Assembly: GCA_011947345.1 (NCBI GenBank)
Contig: JAAVTG010000108.1
Coordinates: forward strand, 1 to 47,683
From: Phytophthora quininea
Taxonomy: Eukaryota; Oomycota; Peronosporomycetes; Peronosporales; Peronosporaceae
Direction: 5' to 3'
Length of the DNA: 47,683 nucleotides
Part shown: piece after piece, positions 32,085-43,391 of the stretch
Layout: the number at the start of each line of letters is the position of its first letter
Position numbering within the stretch: position 1 is the stretch's first letter
Notes under the pieces: generated by a model
The model's input: the letters and a program-made list of their open reading frames with translations, nothing else
The model's database searches: none
What the model was told of the DNA's origin: nothing
Program-made: the position numbers and the translations under genes

Positions 32085-35000
32085 TACTCTTAATCTTACT
32101 ATACTCCCTTAAAAACCTCGCCTTTTCGGTTATGCGTTTTTCTGGCCGCGCGAGCGCGCCCTGTCCTCGGACAGCGACGCCCCCTGGCCACTCGACTGGG
32201 GGCCGACAGCGCGCCGCGTGGCCTCGCGGCCTCGGCGGTGACGGCTGGGGACGGCGCCTCGCGGCCCGTCTCTGGCCCGCTGGCCAACCTCCCTCGCAGC
32301 ACGCCGGCGCGCGTGCGTGCGCCTCGACCGCCGGCCCTGGCGGCGCCCAGGCGCCGAGCCCGCCCGCCCAAGCGCGCCGTTCGGCTGCCCAAGGACCCCA
32401 GCTCGCCCCCAGCCGGCTCAAGGCCCCCAAGACCCCTGAGCGATGCGTGGCAACCCGGCAGGGCGGCCGGCAGGCTGCCCGATTCGGTAGCGCTCGGGGA
32501 GGCGCTCTCAGCAGCCACGGCGCGCGCTCTGGACGCGGCCCACGGCCACCCCGACCTCTCCGGCGACGACGGCGACGACGCGGACGCCCAAGACGACCAC
32601 GGCGCCGCCGCCGACGCCTCGCCAGACCCCACCAGTGCTGTGACTCGACCCGGCAGGGCGGCAGGCATGCTGCCCGACCAGGCCGAGTCGCAGCACGTGC
32701 CGAGCACCCACAACCCGGCCCCAAGCGCCACAACGCCGACCCCCAGGACGGACCCCGCGCCCGCCCAAGTGCTCCGCGCCCCGCCGAGCCCCAGTGCTGT
32801 GCCGTCCACACCCGGCAGGGCGGCGGCCAGGCTGCAAAATATTCCAGCGCCTGCCGTCGCCCATACAGCGCTGGAGCCCGGCGGTGCACCAGCACCCCAA
32901 GCGTGGCAGCGTCTGCCGCTGCTCGTGGAGCAGATGCAGGAGCTGCCAGCGTCCAAGAGCAAGCTGCCGCCCGCGTCGCTGCCGAGCGCGACGAGCGCGC
33001 CGAGCCGGACCAGACTCAAGTACCCCAGGCTCGTGCGCCCGCCGCGCTCCAGGCCAGCCACCCAGACGGCAGCTACAGCTCCAGGACAGGCGAAGACGGG
33101 GGCACAGGTGCGCACACCTCCACCACAGCCCCCATGGACGTCGACGAAGAAGCTGGGCGGCCAGCAGCAGCCTTGCGGCCGCTATCTCCGCCGCCCGAGC
33201 TGCGCATTGGGCGCATTGGCGGCAAGCGCCGACGACTGAACAGCGCTGACGACGAGGACGTGCGCGAGCTGGCCGAGCTGCTGCTCGAAGAGGACGAGCC
33301 CGGGGCCCAAGCACCAGCGCCAAGGCTACCCACGGCCAGCGCTCTCCCGGCGCCCGTCCTCGCCGTGTACGCACACAACGCGCAGCGATTCAACTGCGCG
33401 CTGTGCGTGTACTCGGCCGCCAGCCACGCAGCGCTCAGGCGCCACCGAGACTCGCGCCACCGGCGCGTGGTTTCGTGGACAAATTCTCGGCGGGCTGCAC
33501 ATGCAGCACGCCCTTCGCGTCCAGGCTGGCAGCCGCACACCACGCCAACGCGTGCGCCGGCCGGACGACGGCACCACTGGCACTGGCTGCTGCAGCGGCA
33601 GGGACATCAAGCCTCACCACTGCGGCAGCCAACGCCACCGCGACGGCGGCCACCACCGACTTGCCCCGCGACAACTCCTCCGGGCTCGCAGCTTCCCCCA
33701 GCTGCCGAGCCCACGCGTTCACGTCGTGCCCGCGCAGGAGCAGGAGCAGGAGCAACAGGCAGCGCACGATGGCCACGACGAGCAGCAGGCGGCGACGCGA
33801 TGGGGACCTCCCTCGCAGACGAAGAGATCGAGGCGCGCTGGGCGCGAACATCCCCGCCCCGACCGACTCGCTGGGGTCCGCCGCTGCCGATCACGACGGT
33901 GGAGCGCGTCGCGGCGAGCATGGAGCTCTCGCCAGCGCCTGCCACGAGCGCAGCTACCCGTTGGGGACCACCGCTGCCGCCTGACGTGGTGGAGCAGCGT
34001 GTGGCCGCGCTGCCACCACCTCCTCCAGAGCCAAGCGCCCACGAGACTGCGCCCACGACGCGCTGGGGCCCACGCCTCCCGCAGGAGCTCTGCGCGGCGA
34101 GAGCGACGGCAGCACGACTATCCGCGACGGAGGAGGCCGCGACAGAGTCAGCACCGCCCCAGCAGCCCGGCGAGACAGCTGAGCCGGTGGCGATGGACGC
34201 TGCAACCGGCGCAGCCCACGAGGACACGGGCGACGAAGCACGGGCGGCAGCGGACGCCGTGGCGGAGGCTCAAGACGCCGGCGAATGGCTGCTCCGCTTC
34301 GACGGCGCCTGCCGTGCCAATCCAGGCCCAGGCGGCGCCGGAGCGGCGCTGTTCAAGCCCAGCGGCCCGGTGGTGTGGACGTGCTCCCACTTCATGCCGA
34401 GCAGCAGCGCGACGAACAACACGGCGGAGTACACCGCGCTGCTGCTCGGCGCCCGGGCTGCTGCAGACCACGGCGTCACGAAGCTGCGCGTGGAGGGCGA
34501 CAGCGCGCTGGTGATCCAGCAAGTGCGTGGCATATTCGCCACGCGCAGCGCCGCCCTCCGCCGCCTGCGCAACCTGGCCAAGACCGAGCTGGCGCGTGTG
34601 GGAGCTTCTCGCTCCACCACATCGACCGCCAAGACAACGGCCACGCGGACCGACTGGCCAACGCGGCGCTCGACCGCCGCGGCACGAAGGTGGAGTGCGG
34701 CGTGCACGCCGACGGCGACGGCTGCTCCAGCACCGAGGTGGCGACCACGGCGGCCGAGCAGGACGCTGCCACGACACGGGCGCCACCGCCAACAGCGCTG
34801 CCACCGGCCGATGAGCCGATGCCCGAAGCGGACGACGACGAGGCCGCCGGCGACGTTGACGACGGCGAGGTCTACGCGCCGATGCGCATCGGCCCCGACG
34901 CCGTGCCACGACGGAGACCTCGCCTTCGCCTGCGCAAGCTGGACGAGGCCGAGCACGACGAGGCTGCTGCGGTGGTGGAGCGGCTGGGCGCGACGATGGC

Positions 35001-38000
35001 GGCCAAGATCGCCGACGCGAGCGACTGGGAGACGGCGGAGGGCTACATCACGGCCCTCCCGCACAGACTCTACGAAATATTGCAGCCGTTCTCCCAGGCC
35101 CATCGTCGACCCCAGCCTCCCCACCAGCCCACGCAGCAGCAACCTCAGCAACCTCAGCAGCAGCAGCAGCAACCCGACCATCAGCCGCTGGTCCAGCCCC
35201 AACACGGGCTCGCACAGCCAGCACCACCCAGTGGACGGCGTCGCCGACGCCGAGGAGGGCGAGGAGGGCGCTCCAGCGCAGCCAAGCGCCGACGACGACA
35301 GCGACAGCGACAGCGGCCGCCCCGAGTAACGCGCCACCACCGCGAGCACCGCCTCGACGAGGCTCTTGATGACCTGCACGCGGTGGAGCACGCGACGCCG
35401 GGACATCGCAGCGCGGTCAACAAAGCTCGGCGGCGTGTTGGGCGCGTGGCCTCGGCCATCGCACAGCAGCGCCTCCGCCACCGTTTCGACACGGAGGAGA
35501 AGGCGTGCGTGGAGGCCATCCTCGCCGCCGCACGCGCCAAGAGGACAGCAGGAGCACCAGGACCAGCGGCACAAGCGACGACGGCAGCGACGGCGGCGGC
35601 GACGAGCAGCGGTGGCGACGACGACGACGACGACGGAAGTGCCCTATCCCGGCCGCCCGGCTCTGGGAGCACTTCACCGCCATCAACACACCGACAGCCA
35701 GCTTCTCCGCGATGGCGCCAGTGGGCGCCCAGTTCCGCGCCGCACTCGCTCGCCTGCCGCCCGCCACCGACGCCGCCGAGCTGCTGACGGACCCGCCGAT
35801 GGTGGACGAGATCGAAGACCAGCTCCACCGTGCGCGCGGGTCCTCCAGCCCAGGCCTGGACGGCATCGGCTACGACGTGTACAAGGCGTTCACGTCGCAG
35901 CTGATGCCGGCGCTCCACGCCGCGTTCAAGTGCTGCTGGCAGCACAAGAAGGTGCCCCAGAGCTGGAAGCTCGGCGTGGTGCGGCTGCTGTTCAAGAAGG
36001 GCGCGCGCGAGGACCCCGCTTGCTGGAGGCCCATCTGCCTCCAGCAAGCCATCTACAAGCTCTACACGGGGTCCTCGCGCGGCGGCTGGTGCGGTGGCTG
36101 GACGTCAACGACCGCCACGCACCCGGCCAGAAAGGGTTCCGAGCGCTCAACGGCTGCGGGAGCACAACTTCCTCGCAGCCACGCTCGTCGACCAGGCCCG
36201 CCGCAAGCGCCGCACGCTCTTCGAAGTCTGGTACGACTTCCGCAACGCGTTCGGCAGCGTGCCGTTCGCGTTGCTGTGGGACTCGCTGACGCGGCTTGGC
36301 GTCCCCGACGACTACATCGCCATGTGCAAGGGGCTCTACGAGAGCGCGGCGTTCGTCGTCGGGAACGCCTCGGACGGCACTACAGACCCGGTCTCGCTGC
36401 GGGTGGGGGTCTTCCAAGGATGCCCGCTCAGCCCGCAGCTCTTCAACGCCGCCATCAGCCCACTGCTCTTCGCGCTGCAGCGGCTGCCGGCCACGGGCGT
36501 GCAGCTGTCGGCTGATGACTGCCTCGGTGCCTCGGCGTACGCCGACGACCTCAAGATCTTCAGCGGCACCGAGGAAGGCATCAAGCGACAGCACGCGCTC
36601 GTGGCCGACTTCCTGCGCTGGACCGGCATGGAGGCGAACCCCAACAAGTGTTGCTCCATGTCGGTCCAGCGCGATACCAGGGGCGTGCTCAAGACCGAAG
36701 ACCTCGGCTGCAGCTGGACGGGTCGCCGATCCCCTCGCTCTCCATGAGCGCCTCGTACGCGTACCTGGGGATCGGCGACGGCTTCGACCACGTGCGCCGC
36801 CGCGTCGAGCTCGCGCCAGCGCTCACGCAGCTCAAGCTCGACGCGACGGCGCTGCTGCAGTCGGGGCTGGCGCCGTGGCAGGTGGTGAAGGCGGTGAAGA
36901 CGTACCTCTACCCTCGGGTAGAGTACGCCCTTCGCCACCTTCGCCCCTTCCAGCAGCAACTGGAAGGGTTCGACCGCCACCTCGTGCGCGGCCTCCGACA
37001 CCTGCTGCGCCTCCCCACCTCCGCCACGACGGAGTTCCTCTACGCGCCGGTGTCGCGCGGCGGCTTGGGGCTCCTGCCGCTGACGGAGCTGCATGCAGCG
37101 CTGCAGATCGCGCATGGATGGCAGGTGATGAACTCGCCCGACCCTGCCATCCAGCGCATCGCGCGCATGCAGCTCCGGCAGATAGCCGACGCGCGGCACC
37201 GTGTGGACACGGAGCACTGGCGCGAGCGAGGCGACGAGCTGTGCACGCTGCTGCTCAACTCGCAGCTCGGGACGTCGGCCCACGCGCCATCCAAGCGCCG
37301 CAACGGCGACATCGGCTCGCTGTGGGTCGACGTCCAGCGCCACCTCCGAGTGTTCGGCCTCAAGCTCGAGACGGCGCCGGCGTGCGCGGAGACCGACACA
37401 CCGGAGGCGACGCTGCAGCTTCGCGTGCCGCACCACGATGGGTGGCTGGACCACCGCAGCGTGCTGAGGCACGTGAAGCTGCACCTGAAGCACCAGCACT
37501 GGCGCAAGTGGGCGGCCATGCGCGACCAAGGGAAGACAGCGCGCGCGCATGGCGCCGCGGGTAGCGGCTTCCTCACGCGGCCACGGGGCCTGTGGGAAGC
37601 CGACTACCGCTTCGCGGTGGCCGCCCGCTTGAACCAAGTGGACACGCACAGTGTGCTCAAGCGCCGGCGTCTCCGAGCGCACGACAAGTGCAGACATCCA
37701 GGGTGCGCGCGCTCGGAGACGCTGGCGCACGTGCTGAACCACTGCCCAGGCACGATGGACGCGGTCCGTGGTCGGCATGACGACGCGCTCAAGACCATCG
37801 AGCGCGCGCTCATCGCGTCGTCCAGCGACTGCAAGGACCGCGTCGAGCTCCGCACGAACCAGACCGTGCCGTCGCTCGCCGGCCCCGCGCTACGGCCCGA
37901 CCTCCAGCTGTACAACCACACCAAGAAGACGGTGGCGGTGGTCGACCTGGCCGTGGCGTTCGAGGAGCAGGCGAGCGACGACCCGAGAGCTCGGCGCTGG

Positions 38001-38535
38001 CGCGCATCGCCGCGCACAAGCGCACCAAGTACGGCCGTGTCAAGCGCCACCTCGAGCGCCAAGGGTGGAAGGTGCACCTCTCGGCGCTCGTGTACGGGTC
38101 GCTGGGCGCGGTCGCCGGAGGCAACCACAAGGTGTTCACGGAACACCTTGGCCTCCTCAAGCGTGAGGCGAAGCGGCTGGACCGGACGCTTTCGGCAGCA
38201 TGCATCCAGTCCAGCCGCCGCATCTGGAACCTGCACTGCAGCCAGCACCGCGCCCGCCAGCACCAAGGGCGACCAAGTCAAGACTCAGGGGCAGTCGGGT
38301 GGTGGAGACCGGGGGACTCCACCGCGCACAGGCCGCCGCTAGTCGGCAACCAGGCCCATCGCGGCCGACAGGGCCACACCCAGGTAGGGAACCGCCCTCG
38401 GAAACCCTGCTCCGGCACTTCGTGTCAGATAGCTACATTTGCATATTGTACCCACTCTAGCTAGCAAGTAGCGACTACCAGGTATTGACTACCAGGAAGT
38501 AACGGACCAGTCGGCAGGTAATACATACACTTTCT
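32085..38535 (+). mobile_element. Utopia-like non-LTR retrotransposon, copy B, full length
   Basis: The only copy with both ends visible: preceded by the U2-like fragment (31941-32084) and followed by a second U2-like fragment (38536). About 6.45 kb. The 5' leader (about 47 bases to the ATG at 32132) is followed by an Arg/Pro/Ala-rich N-terminal region with three spaced repeats of an acccggcagggcgg-based unit (about 32453, 32648, 32811). Then come zinc fingers, RNase H, RT, CCHC and endonuclease, and a 3' UTR of about 70 bases. No poly-A or microsatellite tail. No LTRs or terminal inverted repeats, as expected for this class. Confidence 0.87.
32132..38464 (+). pseudogene. Retrotransposon polyprotein, copy B (frameshifted)
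   Basis: Would be about 2100 residues. ATG at 32132 (MRFSGRASAPCPRTATPPG). C2H2 finger FNCALCVY..HRDSRH, then a C-x-C..H..C finger. Three TRWGPxLP units. RNase H with FDGAC, NNTAEY, EGDSALV. RT with YDFRNAFGS and YADD. CCHC knuckle CRHPGC..H..C at 37689-37745, followed by the restriction-like endonuclease signature RPD then D fourteen residues later (37893-37946). Frame breaks relative to A or C at about 33470, 33697, 34604, 35632, 36069, 36158, 36706 and 37987. Nearly all are one-base losses in G or C runs; the last is shared with copy A. Confidence 0.8.
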
Positions 38536-38679
38536 CTGTTCTAATCAGTGTGAAAACTGGTTTCCCGCTTTTGGCGGGGTCTTTTCACATTCATTTTTGG
38601 AACTTCCGGCGGACGCCTGGCTTGCTAGCGTCCTCCGGGCGGTCTCCGAGGGCTTTCACCGTCCCCTCGCGAGGCCAAC
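38536..38679 (+). ncRNA. U2 snRNA gene fragment (3' part), second copy
   Basis: Same 144-base sequence as 31941-32084, exactly 6595 bases downstream, with at most one difference seen (gcttgc against gcttgt in the stem-loop III loop). Sm site atttttgg at 38593. Again no 5' half of U2 is present; the next retrotransposon begins at once. Confidence 0.7.
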
Positions 38680-41600
38680 TACTCTTAATCTTACTATACT
38701 CCCTTAAAAACCTCGCCTTTTCGGTTATGCGTTTTTCTGGCCGCGCGAGCGCGCCCTGTCCTCGGACAGCGACGCCCCCTGGCCACTCGACTGGGGGCCG
38801 ACAGCGCGCCGCGTGGCCTCGCGGCCTCGGCGGTGACGGCTGGGGACGGCGCCTCGCGGCCCGTCTCTGGCCCGCTGGCCAACCTCCCCTCGCAGCACGC
38901 CGGCGCGCGTGCGTGCGCCTCGACCGCCGGCCCTGGCGGCGCCCAGGCGCCGAGCCCGCCCGCCCAAGCGCGCCGTTCGGCTGCCCAAGGACCCCAGCTC
39001 GCCCCCAGCCGGCTCAAGGCCCCCAAGACCCCTGAGCGATGCGTGGCAACCCGGCAGGGCGGCCGGCAGGCTGCCCGATTCGGTAGCGCTCGGGGAGGCG
39101 CTCTCAGCAGCCACGGCGCGCGCTCTGGACGCGGCCCACGGCCACCCCGACCTCTCCGGCGACGACGGCGACGACGCGGACGCCCAAGACGACCACGGCG
39201 CCGCCGCCGACGCCTCGCCAGACCCCACCAGTGCTGTGACTCGACCCGGCAGGGCGGCAGGCATGCTGCCCGACCAGGCCGAGTCGCAGCACGTGCCGAG
39301 CACCCACAACCCGGCCCCAAGCGCCACAACGCCGACCCCCAGGACGGACCCCGCGCCCGCCCAAGTGCTCCGCGCCCCGCCGAGCCCCAGTGCTGTGCCG
39401 TCCACACCCGGCAGGGCGGCGGCCAGGCTGCAAAATATTCCAGCGCCTGCCGTCGCCCATACAGCGCTGGAGCCCGGCGGTGCACCAGCACCCCAAGCGT
39501 GGCAGCGTCTGCCGCTGCTCGTGGAGCAGATGCAGGAGCTGCCAGCGTCCAAGAGCAAGCTGCCGCCCGCGTCGCTGCCGAGCGCGACGAGCGCGCCGAG
39601 CCGGACCAGACTCAAGTACCCCAGGCTCGTGCGCCCGCCGCGCTCCAGGCCAGCCACCCAGACGGCAGCTACAGCTCCAGGACAGGCGAAGACGGGGGCA
39701 CAGGTGCGCACACCTCCACCACAGCCCCCATGGACGTCGACGAAGAAGCTGGGCGGCCAGCAGCAGCCTTGCGGCCGCTATCTCCGCCGCCCGAGCTGCG
39801 CATTGGGCGCATTGGCGGCAAGCGCCGACGACTGAACAGCGCTGACGACGAGGACGTGCGCGAGCTGGCCGAGCTGCTGCTCGAAGAGGACGAGCCCGGG
39901 GCCCAAGCACCAGCGCCAAGGCTACCCACGGCCAGCGCTCTCCCGGCGCCCGTCCTCGCCGTGTACGCACACAACGCGCAGCGATTCAACTGCGCGCTGT
40001 GCGTGTACTCGGCCGCCAGCCACGCAGCGCTCAGGCGCCACCGAGACTCGCGCCACCGGCGCGTGGTATTCGTGGACAAATTCTCGGCGGGCTGCACATG
40101 CAGCACGCCCTTCGCGTCCAGGCTGGCAGCCGCACACCACGCCAACGCGTGCGCCGGCCGGACGACGGCACCACTGGCACTGGCTGCTGCAGCGGCAGGG
40201 ACATCAAGCCTCACCACTGCGGCAGCCAACGCCACCGCGACGGCGGCCACCACCGACTTGCCCCGCGACAACTCCTCCGGGCTCGCAGCTTCCCCCAGCT
40301 GCCGAGCCCACGCGTTCACGTCGTGCCCGCGCAGGAGCAGGAGCAACAGGCAGCGCACGATGGCCACGCCGAGCAGCAGGCGGCGACGCGATGGGGACCT
40401 CCCTCGCAGACGAAGAGATCGAGGCGCGCTGGGCGCGAACATCCCCGCCCCGACCGACTCGCTGGGGTCCGCCGCTGCCGATCACGACGGTGGAGCGCGT
40501 CGCGGCGAGCATGGAGCTCTCGCCAGCGCCTGCCACGAGCGCAGCTACCCGTTGGGGACCACCGCTGCCGCCTGACGTGGTGGAGCAGCGTGTGGCCGCG
40601 CTGCCACCACCTCCTCCAGAGCCAAGCGCCCACGAGACTGCGCCCACGACGCGCTGGGGCCCACGCCTCCCGCAGGAGCTCTGCGCGGCGAGAGCGACGG
40701 CAGCACGAATATCCGCGACGGAGGAGGCCGCGACAGAGTCAGCACCGCCCCAGCAGCCCGGCGAGACAGCTGAGCCGGTGGCGATGGACGATGCAACCGG
40801 CGCAGCCCACGAGGACACGGGCGACGAAGCAAGAGCGGCAGCGGACGCCGTGGCGGAGGCTCAAGACGCCGGCGAATGGCTGCTCCGCTTCGACGGCGCC
40901 TGCCGTGCCAATCCAGGCCCAGGCGGCGCCGGAGCGGCGCTGTTCAAGCCCAGCGGCCCGGTGGTGTGGACGTGCTCCCACTTCATGCCGAGCAGCAGCG
41001 AGACGAACAACACGGCGGAGTACACCGCGCTGCTGCTCGGCGCCCGGGCTGCTGCAGACCACGGCGTCACGAAGCTGCGCGTGGAGGGCGACAGCGCGCT
41101 GGTGATCCAGCAAGTGCGTGGCATATTCGCCACGCGCAGCGCCGCCCTCCGCCGCCTGCGCAACCTGGCCAAGACCGAGCTGGCGCGTGTGGGGAGCTTC
41201 TCGCTCCACCACATCGACCGCCAAGACAACGGCCACGCGGACCGACTGGCCAACGCGGCGCTCGACCGCCGCGGCACGAAGGTGGAGTGCGGCGTGCACG
41301 CCGACGGCGACGGCTGCTCCAGCACCGAGGTGGCGACCACGGCGGCCGAGCAGGACGCTGCCACGACACGGGCGCCACCGCCAACAGCGCTGCCACCGGC
41401 CGATGAGCCGATGCCCGAAGCGGACGACGACGAGGCCGCCGGCGACGTTGACGACGGCGAGGTCTACGCGCCGATGCGCATCGGCCCCGACGCCGTGCCA
41501 CGACGGAGACCTCGCCTTCGCCTGCGCAAGCTGGACGAGGCCGAGCACGACGAGGCTGCTGCGGTGGTGGAGCGGCTGGGCGCGACGATGGCGGCCAAGA

Positions 41601-43391
41601 TCGCCGACGCGAGCGACTGGGAGACGGCGGAGGGCTACATCACGGCCCTCCCGCACAGACTCTACGAAATATTGCAGCCGTTCTCCCAGGCCCATCGTCG
41701 ACCCCAGCCTCCCCACCAGCCCACGCAGCAGCAACCTCAGCAGCAGCAGCAACCCGATCACCAGCCGCTGGTTCAGCCCCAACACGGGCTCGCACAGCCA
41801 GCACCACCCAGTGGACGGCGTCGCCGACGCCGAGGAGGGCGAGGAGGGCGCTCCAGCGCAGCCAAGCGCCTACGGCGACAGCGACAGCGACAGCGGCCGC
41901 CCCGAGTAACGCGCCACCACCGCGAGCACCGCCTCGACGAGGCTCTTGATGACCTGCACGCGGTGGAGCACGCGACGCCGGGACATCGCAGCGCGGTCAA
42001 CAAAGCTCGGCGGCGTGTTGGGCGCGTGGCCTCGGCCATCGCACAGCAGCGCCTCCGCCACCGTTTCGACACGGAGGAGAAGGCGTGCGTGGAGGCCATC
42101 CTCGCCGCTGCACGCGCCAAGAGGACAGCAGGAGCACCAGGACCAGCGGCACAAGCGACGGCGGCAGCGACGGCGGCGGCGACGAGCAGCGGTGGCGACG
42201 ACGACGACGACGACGGGAAGTGCCCTATCCCGGCCGCCCGGCTCTGGGAGCACTTCACCGCCATCAATACACCGACAGCCAGCTTCTCCGCGATGGCGCC
42301 AGTGGGCGCCCAGTTCCGCGCCGCACTCGCTCGCCTGCCGCCCGCCACCGACGCCGCCGAGCTGCTGACGGACCCGCCGATGGTGGACGAGATCGAAGAC
42401 CAGCTCCACCGTGCGCGCGGGTCCTCCAGCCCAGGCCTGGACGGCATCGGCTACGACGTGTACAAGGCGTTCACGTCGCAGCTGATGCCGGCGCTCCACG
42501 CCGCGTTCAAGTGCTGCTGGCAGCACAAGAAGGTGCCCCAGAGCTGGAAGCTCGGCGTGGTGCGGCTGCTGTTCAAGAAGGGCGCGCGCGACCCCGCTTG
42601 CTGGAGGCCCATCTGCCTCCAGCAAGCCATCTACAAGCTCTACACGGGGGTCCTCGCGCGGCGGCTGGTGCGGTGGCTGGACGTCAACGACCGCCACGCA
42701 CCCGGCCAGAAAGGGTTCCGAGCGCTCAACGGCTGCGGGGAGCACAACTTCCTCGCAGCCACGCTCGTCGACCAGGCCCGCCGCAAGCGCCGCACGCTCT
42801 TCGAAGTCTGGTACGACTTCCGCAACGCGTTCGGCAGCGTGCCGTTCGCGTTGCTGTGGGACTCGCTGACGCGGCTTGGCGTCCCCGACGACTACATCGC
42901 CATGTGCAAGGGGCTCTACGAGAGCGCGGCGTTCGTCGTCGGGAACGCCTCGGACGGCACTACAGACCCGGTCTCGCTGCGGGTGGGGGTCTTCCAAGGA
43001 TGCCCGCTCAGCCCGCAGCTCTTCAACGCCGCCATCAGCCCACTGCTCTTCGCGCTGCAGCGGCTGCCGGCCACGGGCGTGCAGCTGTCGGCTGATGACT
43101 GCCTCGGTGCCTCGGCGTACGCCGACGACCTCAAGATCTTCAGCGGCACCGAGGAAGGCATCAAGCGACAGCACGCGCTCGTGGCCGACTTCCTGCGCTA
43201 GACCGGCATGGAGGCGAACCCCAGCAAGTGTTGCTCCATGTCGGTCCAGCGCGACACCAGGGGCGTGCTCAAGACCGAAGACCTCTGGCTGCAGCTGGAC
43301 GGGTCGCCGATCCCCTCGCTCTCCATGAGCGCCTCGTACGCGTACCTGGGGATCGGCGACGGCTTCGACCACGTGTGCCGCCGCGTCGAGC
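38680..43391 (+). mobile_element. Utopia-like non-LTR retrotransposon, copy C, 3'-truncated
   Basis: Follows copy B with an offset of 6595-6596 bases from the 5' end to about 43391 (gtcgagctt), where B continues as gtcgagctcgcg. The missing part is the RT thumb end, CCHC knuckle, endonuclease and 3' UTR. At the break the sequence switches to an inverted, diverged relative. Its ATG is at 38727; the N-terminal frame breaks at about 38886 (four Cs where B has three) and at about 40296 (five Cs). Confidence 0.85.
40391..43201 (+). CDS. RNase H - reverse transcriptase ORF of copy C (ends at nonsense codon)
   Basis: Longest clean coding stretch of the array: 936 codons, part of the polyprotein rather than a gene with its own start. 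Three TRWGPxLP repeats (about 40450-40680). RNase H at about 40870-41280 with LRFDGAC, NNTAEY, VEGDSALVIQQV and the HIDRQDNGHADRLANAAL end, a plant/archaeal-type RNase HI. A Gln/Pro-rich linker, then RT at about 42250-43200: SSPGLDGIGYDVYK, GVVRLLFKKGARDPACWRPI, YDFRNAFGSVPF (catalytic Asp), GVFQGCPLSPQLFN, YADD at 43118-43129. Copy C alone keeps the four-G run at about 41193 that joins RVG to SFSLHHID. A TGG-to-TAG change (43199-43201) ends the frame just after the palm domain, where A and B encode LRWTGMEANPNK. Confidence 0.85.
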   Translation: MGTSLADEEIEARWARTSPPRPTRWGPPLPITTVERVAASMELSPAPATSAATRWGPPLPPDVVEQRVAALPPPPPEPSAHETAPTTRWGPRLPQELCAARATAARISATEEAATESAPPQQPGETAEPVAMDDATGAAHEDTGDEARAAADAVAEAQDAGEWLLRFDGACRANPGPGGAGAALFKPSGPVVWTCSHFMPSSSETNNTAEYTALLLGARAAADHGVTKLRVEGDSALVIQQVRGIFATRSAALRRLRNLAKTELARVGSFSLHHIDRQDNGHADRLANAALDRRGTKVECGVHADGDGCSSTEVATTAAEQDAATTRAPPPTALPPADEPMPEADDDEAAGDVDDGEVYAPMRIGPDAVPRRRPRLRLRKLDEAEHDEAAAVVERLGATMAAKIADASDWETAEGYITALPHRLYEILQPFSQAHRRPQPPHQPTQQQPQQQQQPDHQPLVQPQHGLAQPAPPSGRRRRRRGGRGGRSSAAKRLRRQRQRQRPPRVTRHHREHRLDEALDDLHAVEHATPGHRSAVNKARRRVGRVASAIAQQRLRHRFDTEEKACVEAILAAARAKRTAGAPGPAAQATAAATAAATSSGGDDDDDDGKCPIPAARLWEHFTAINTPTASFSAMAPVGAQFRAALARLPPATDAAELLTDPPMVDEIEDQLHRARGSSSPGLDGIGYDVYKAFTSQLMPALHAAFKCCWQHKKVPQSWKLGVVRLLFKKGARDPACWRPICLQQAIYKLYTGVLARRLVRWLDVNDRHAPGQKGFRALNGCGEHNFLAATLVDQARRKRRTLFEVWYDFRNAFGSVPFALLWDSLTRLGVPDDYIAMCKGLYESAAFVVGNASDGTTDPVSLRVGVFQGCPLSPQLFNAAISPLLFALQRLPATGVQLSADDCLGASAYADDLKIFSGTEEGIKRQHALVADFLR

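Noticed and set aside
32110..32140. cctcgccttttcggttatgcg as a possible U2 5' end
   Set aside because: Slight likeness to the U2 5' stem but the invariant AAGUGUAGUAU stretch does not follow; it is the element's 5' leader.
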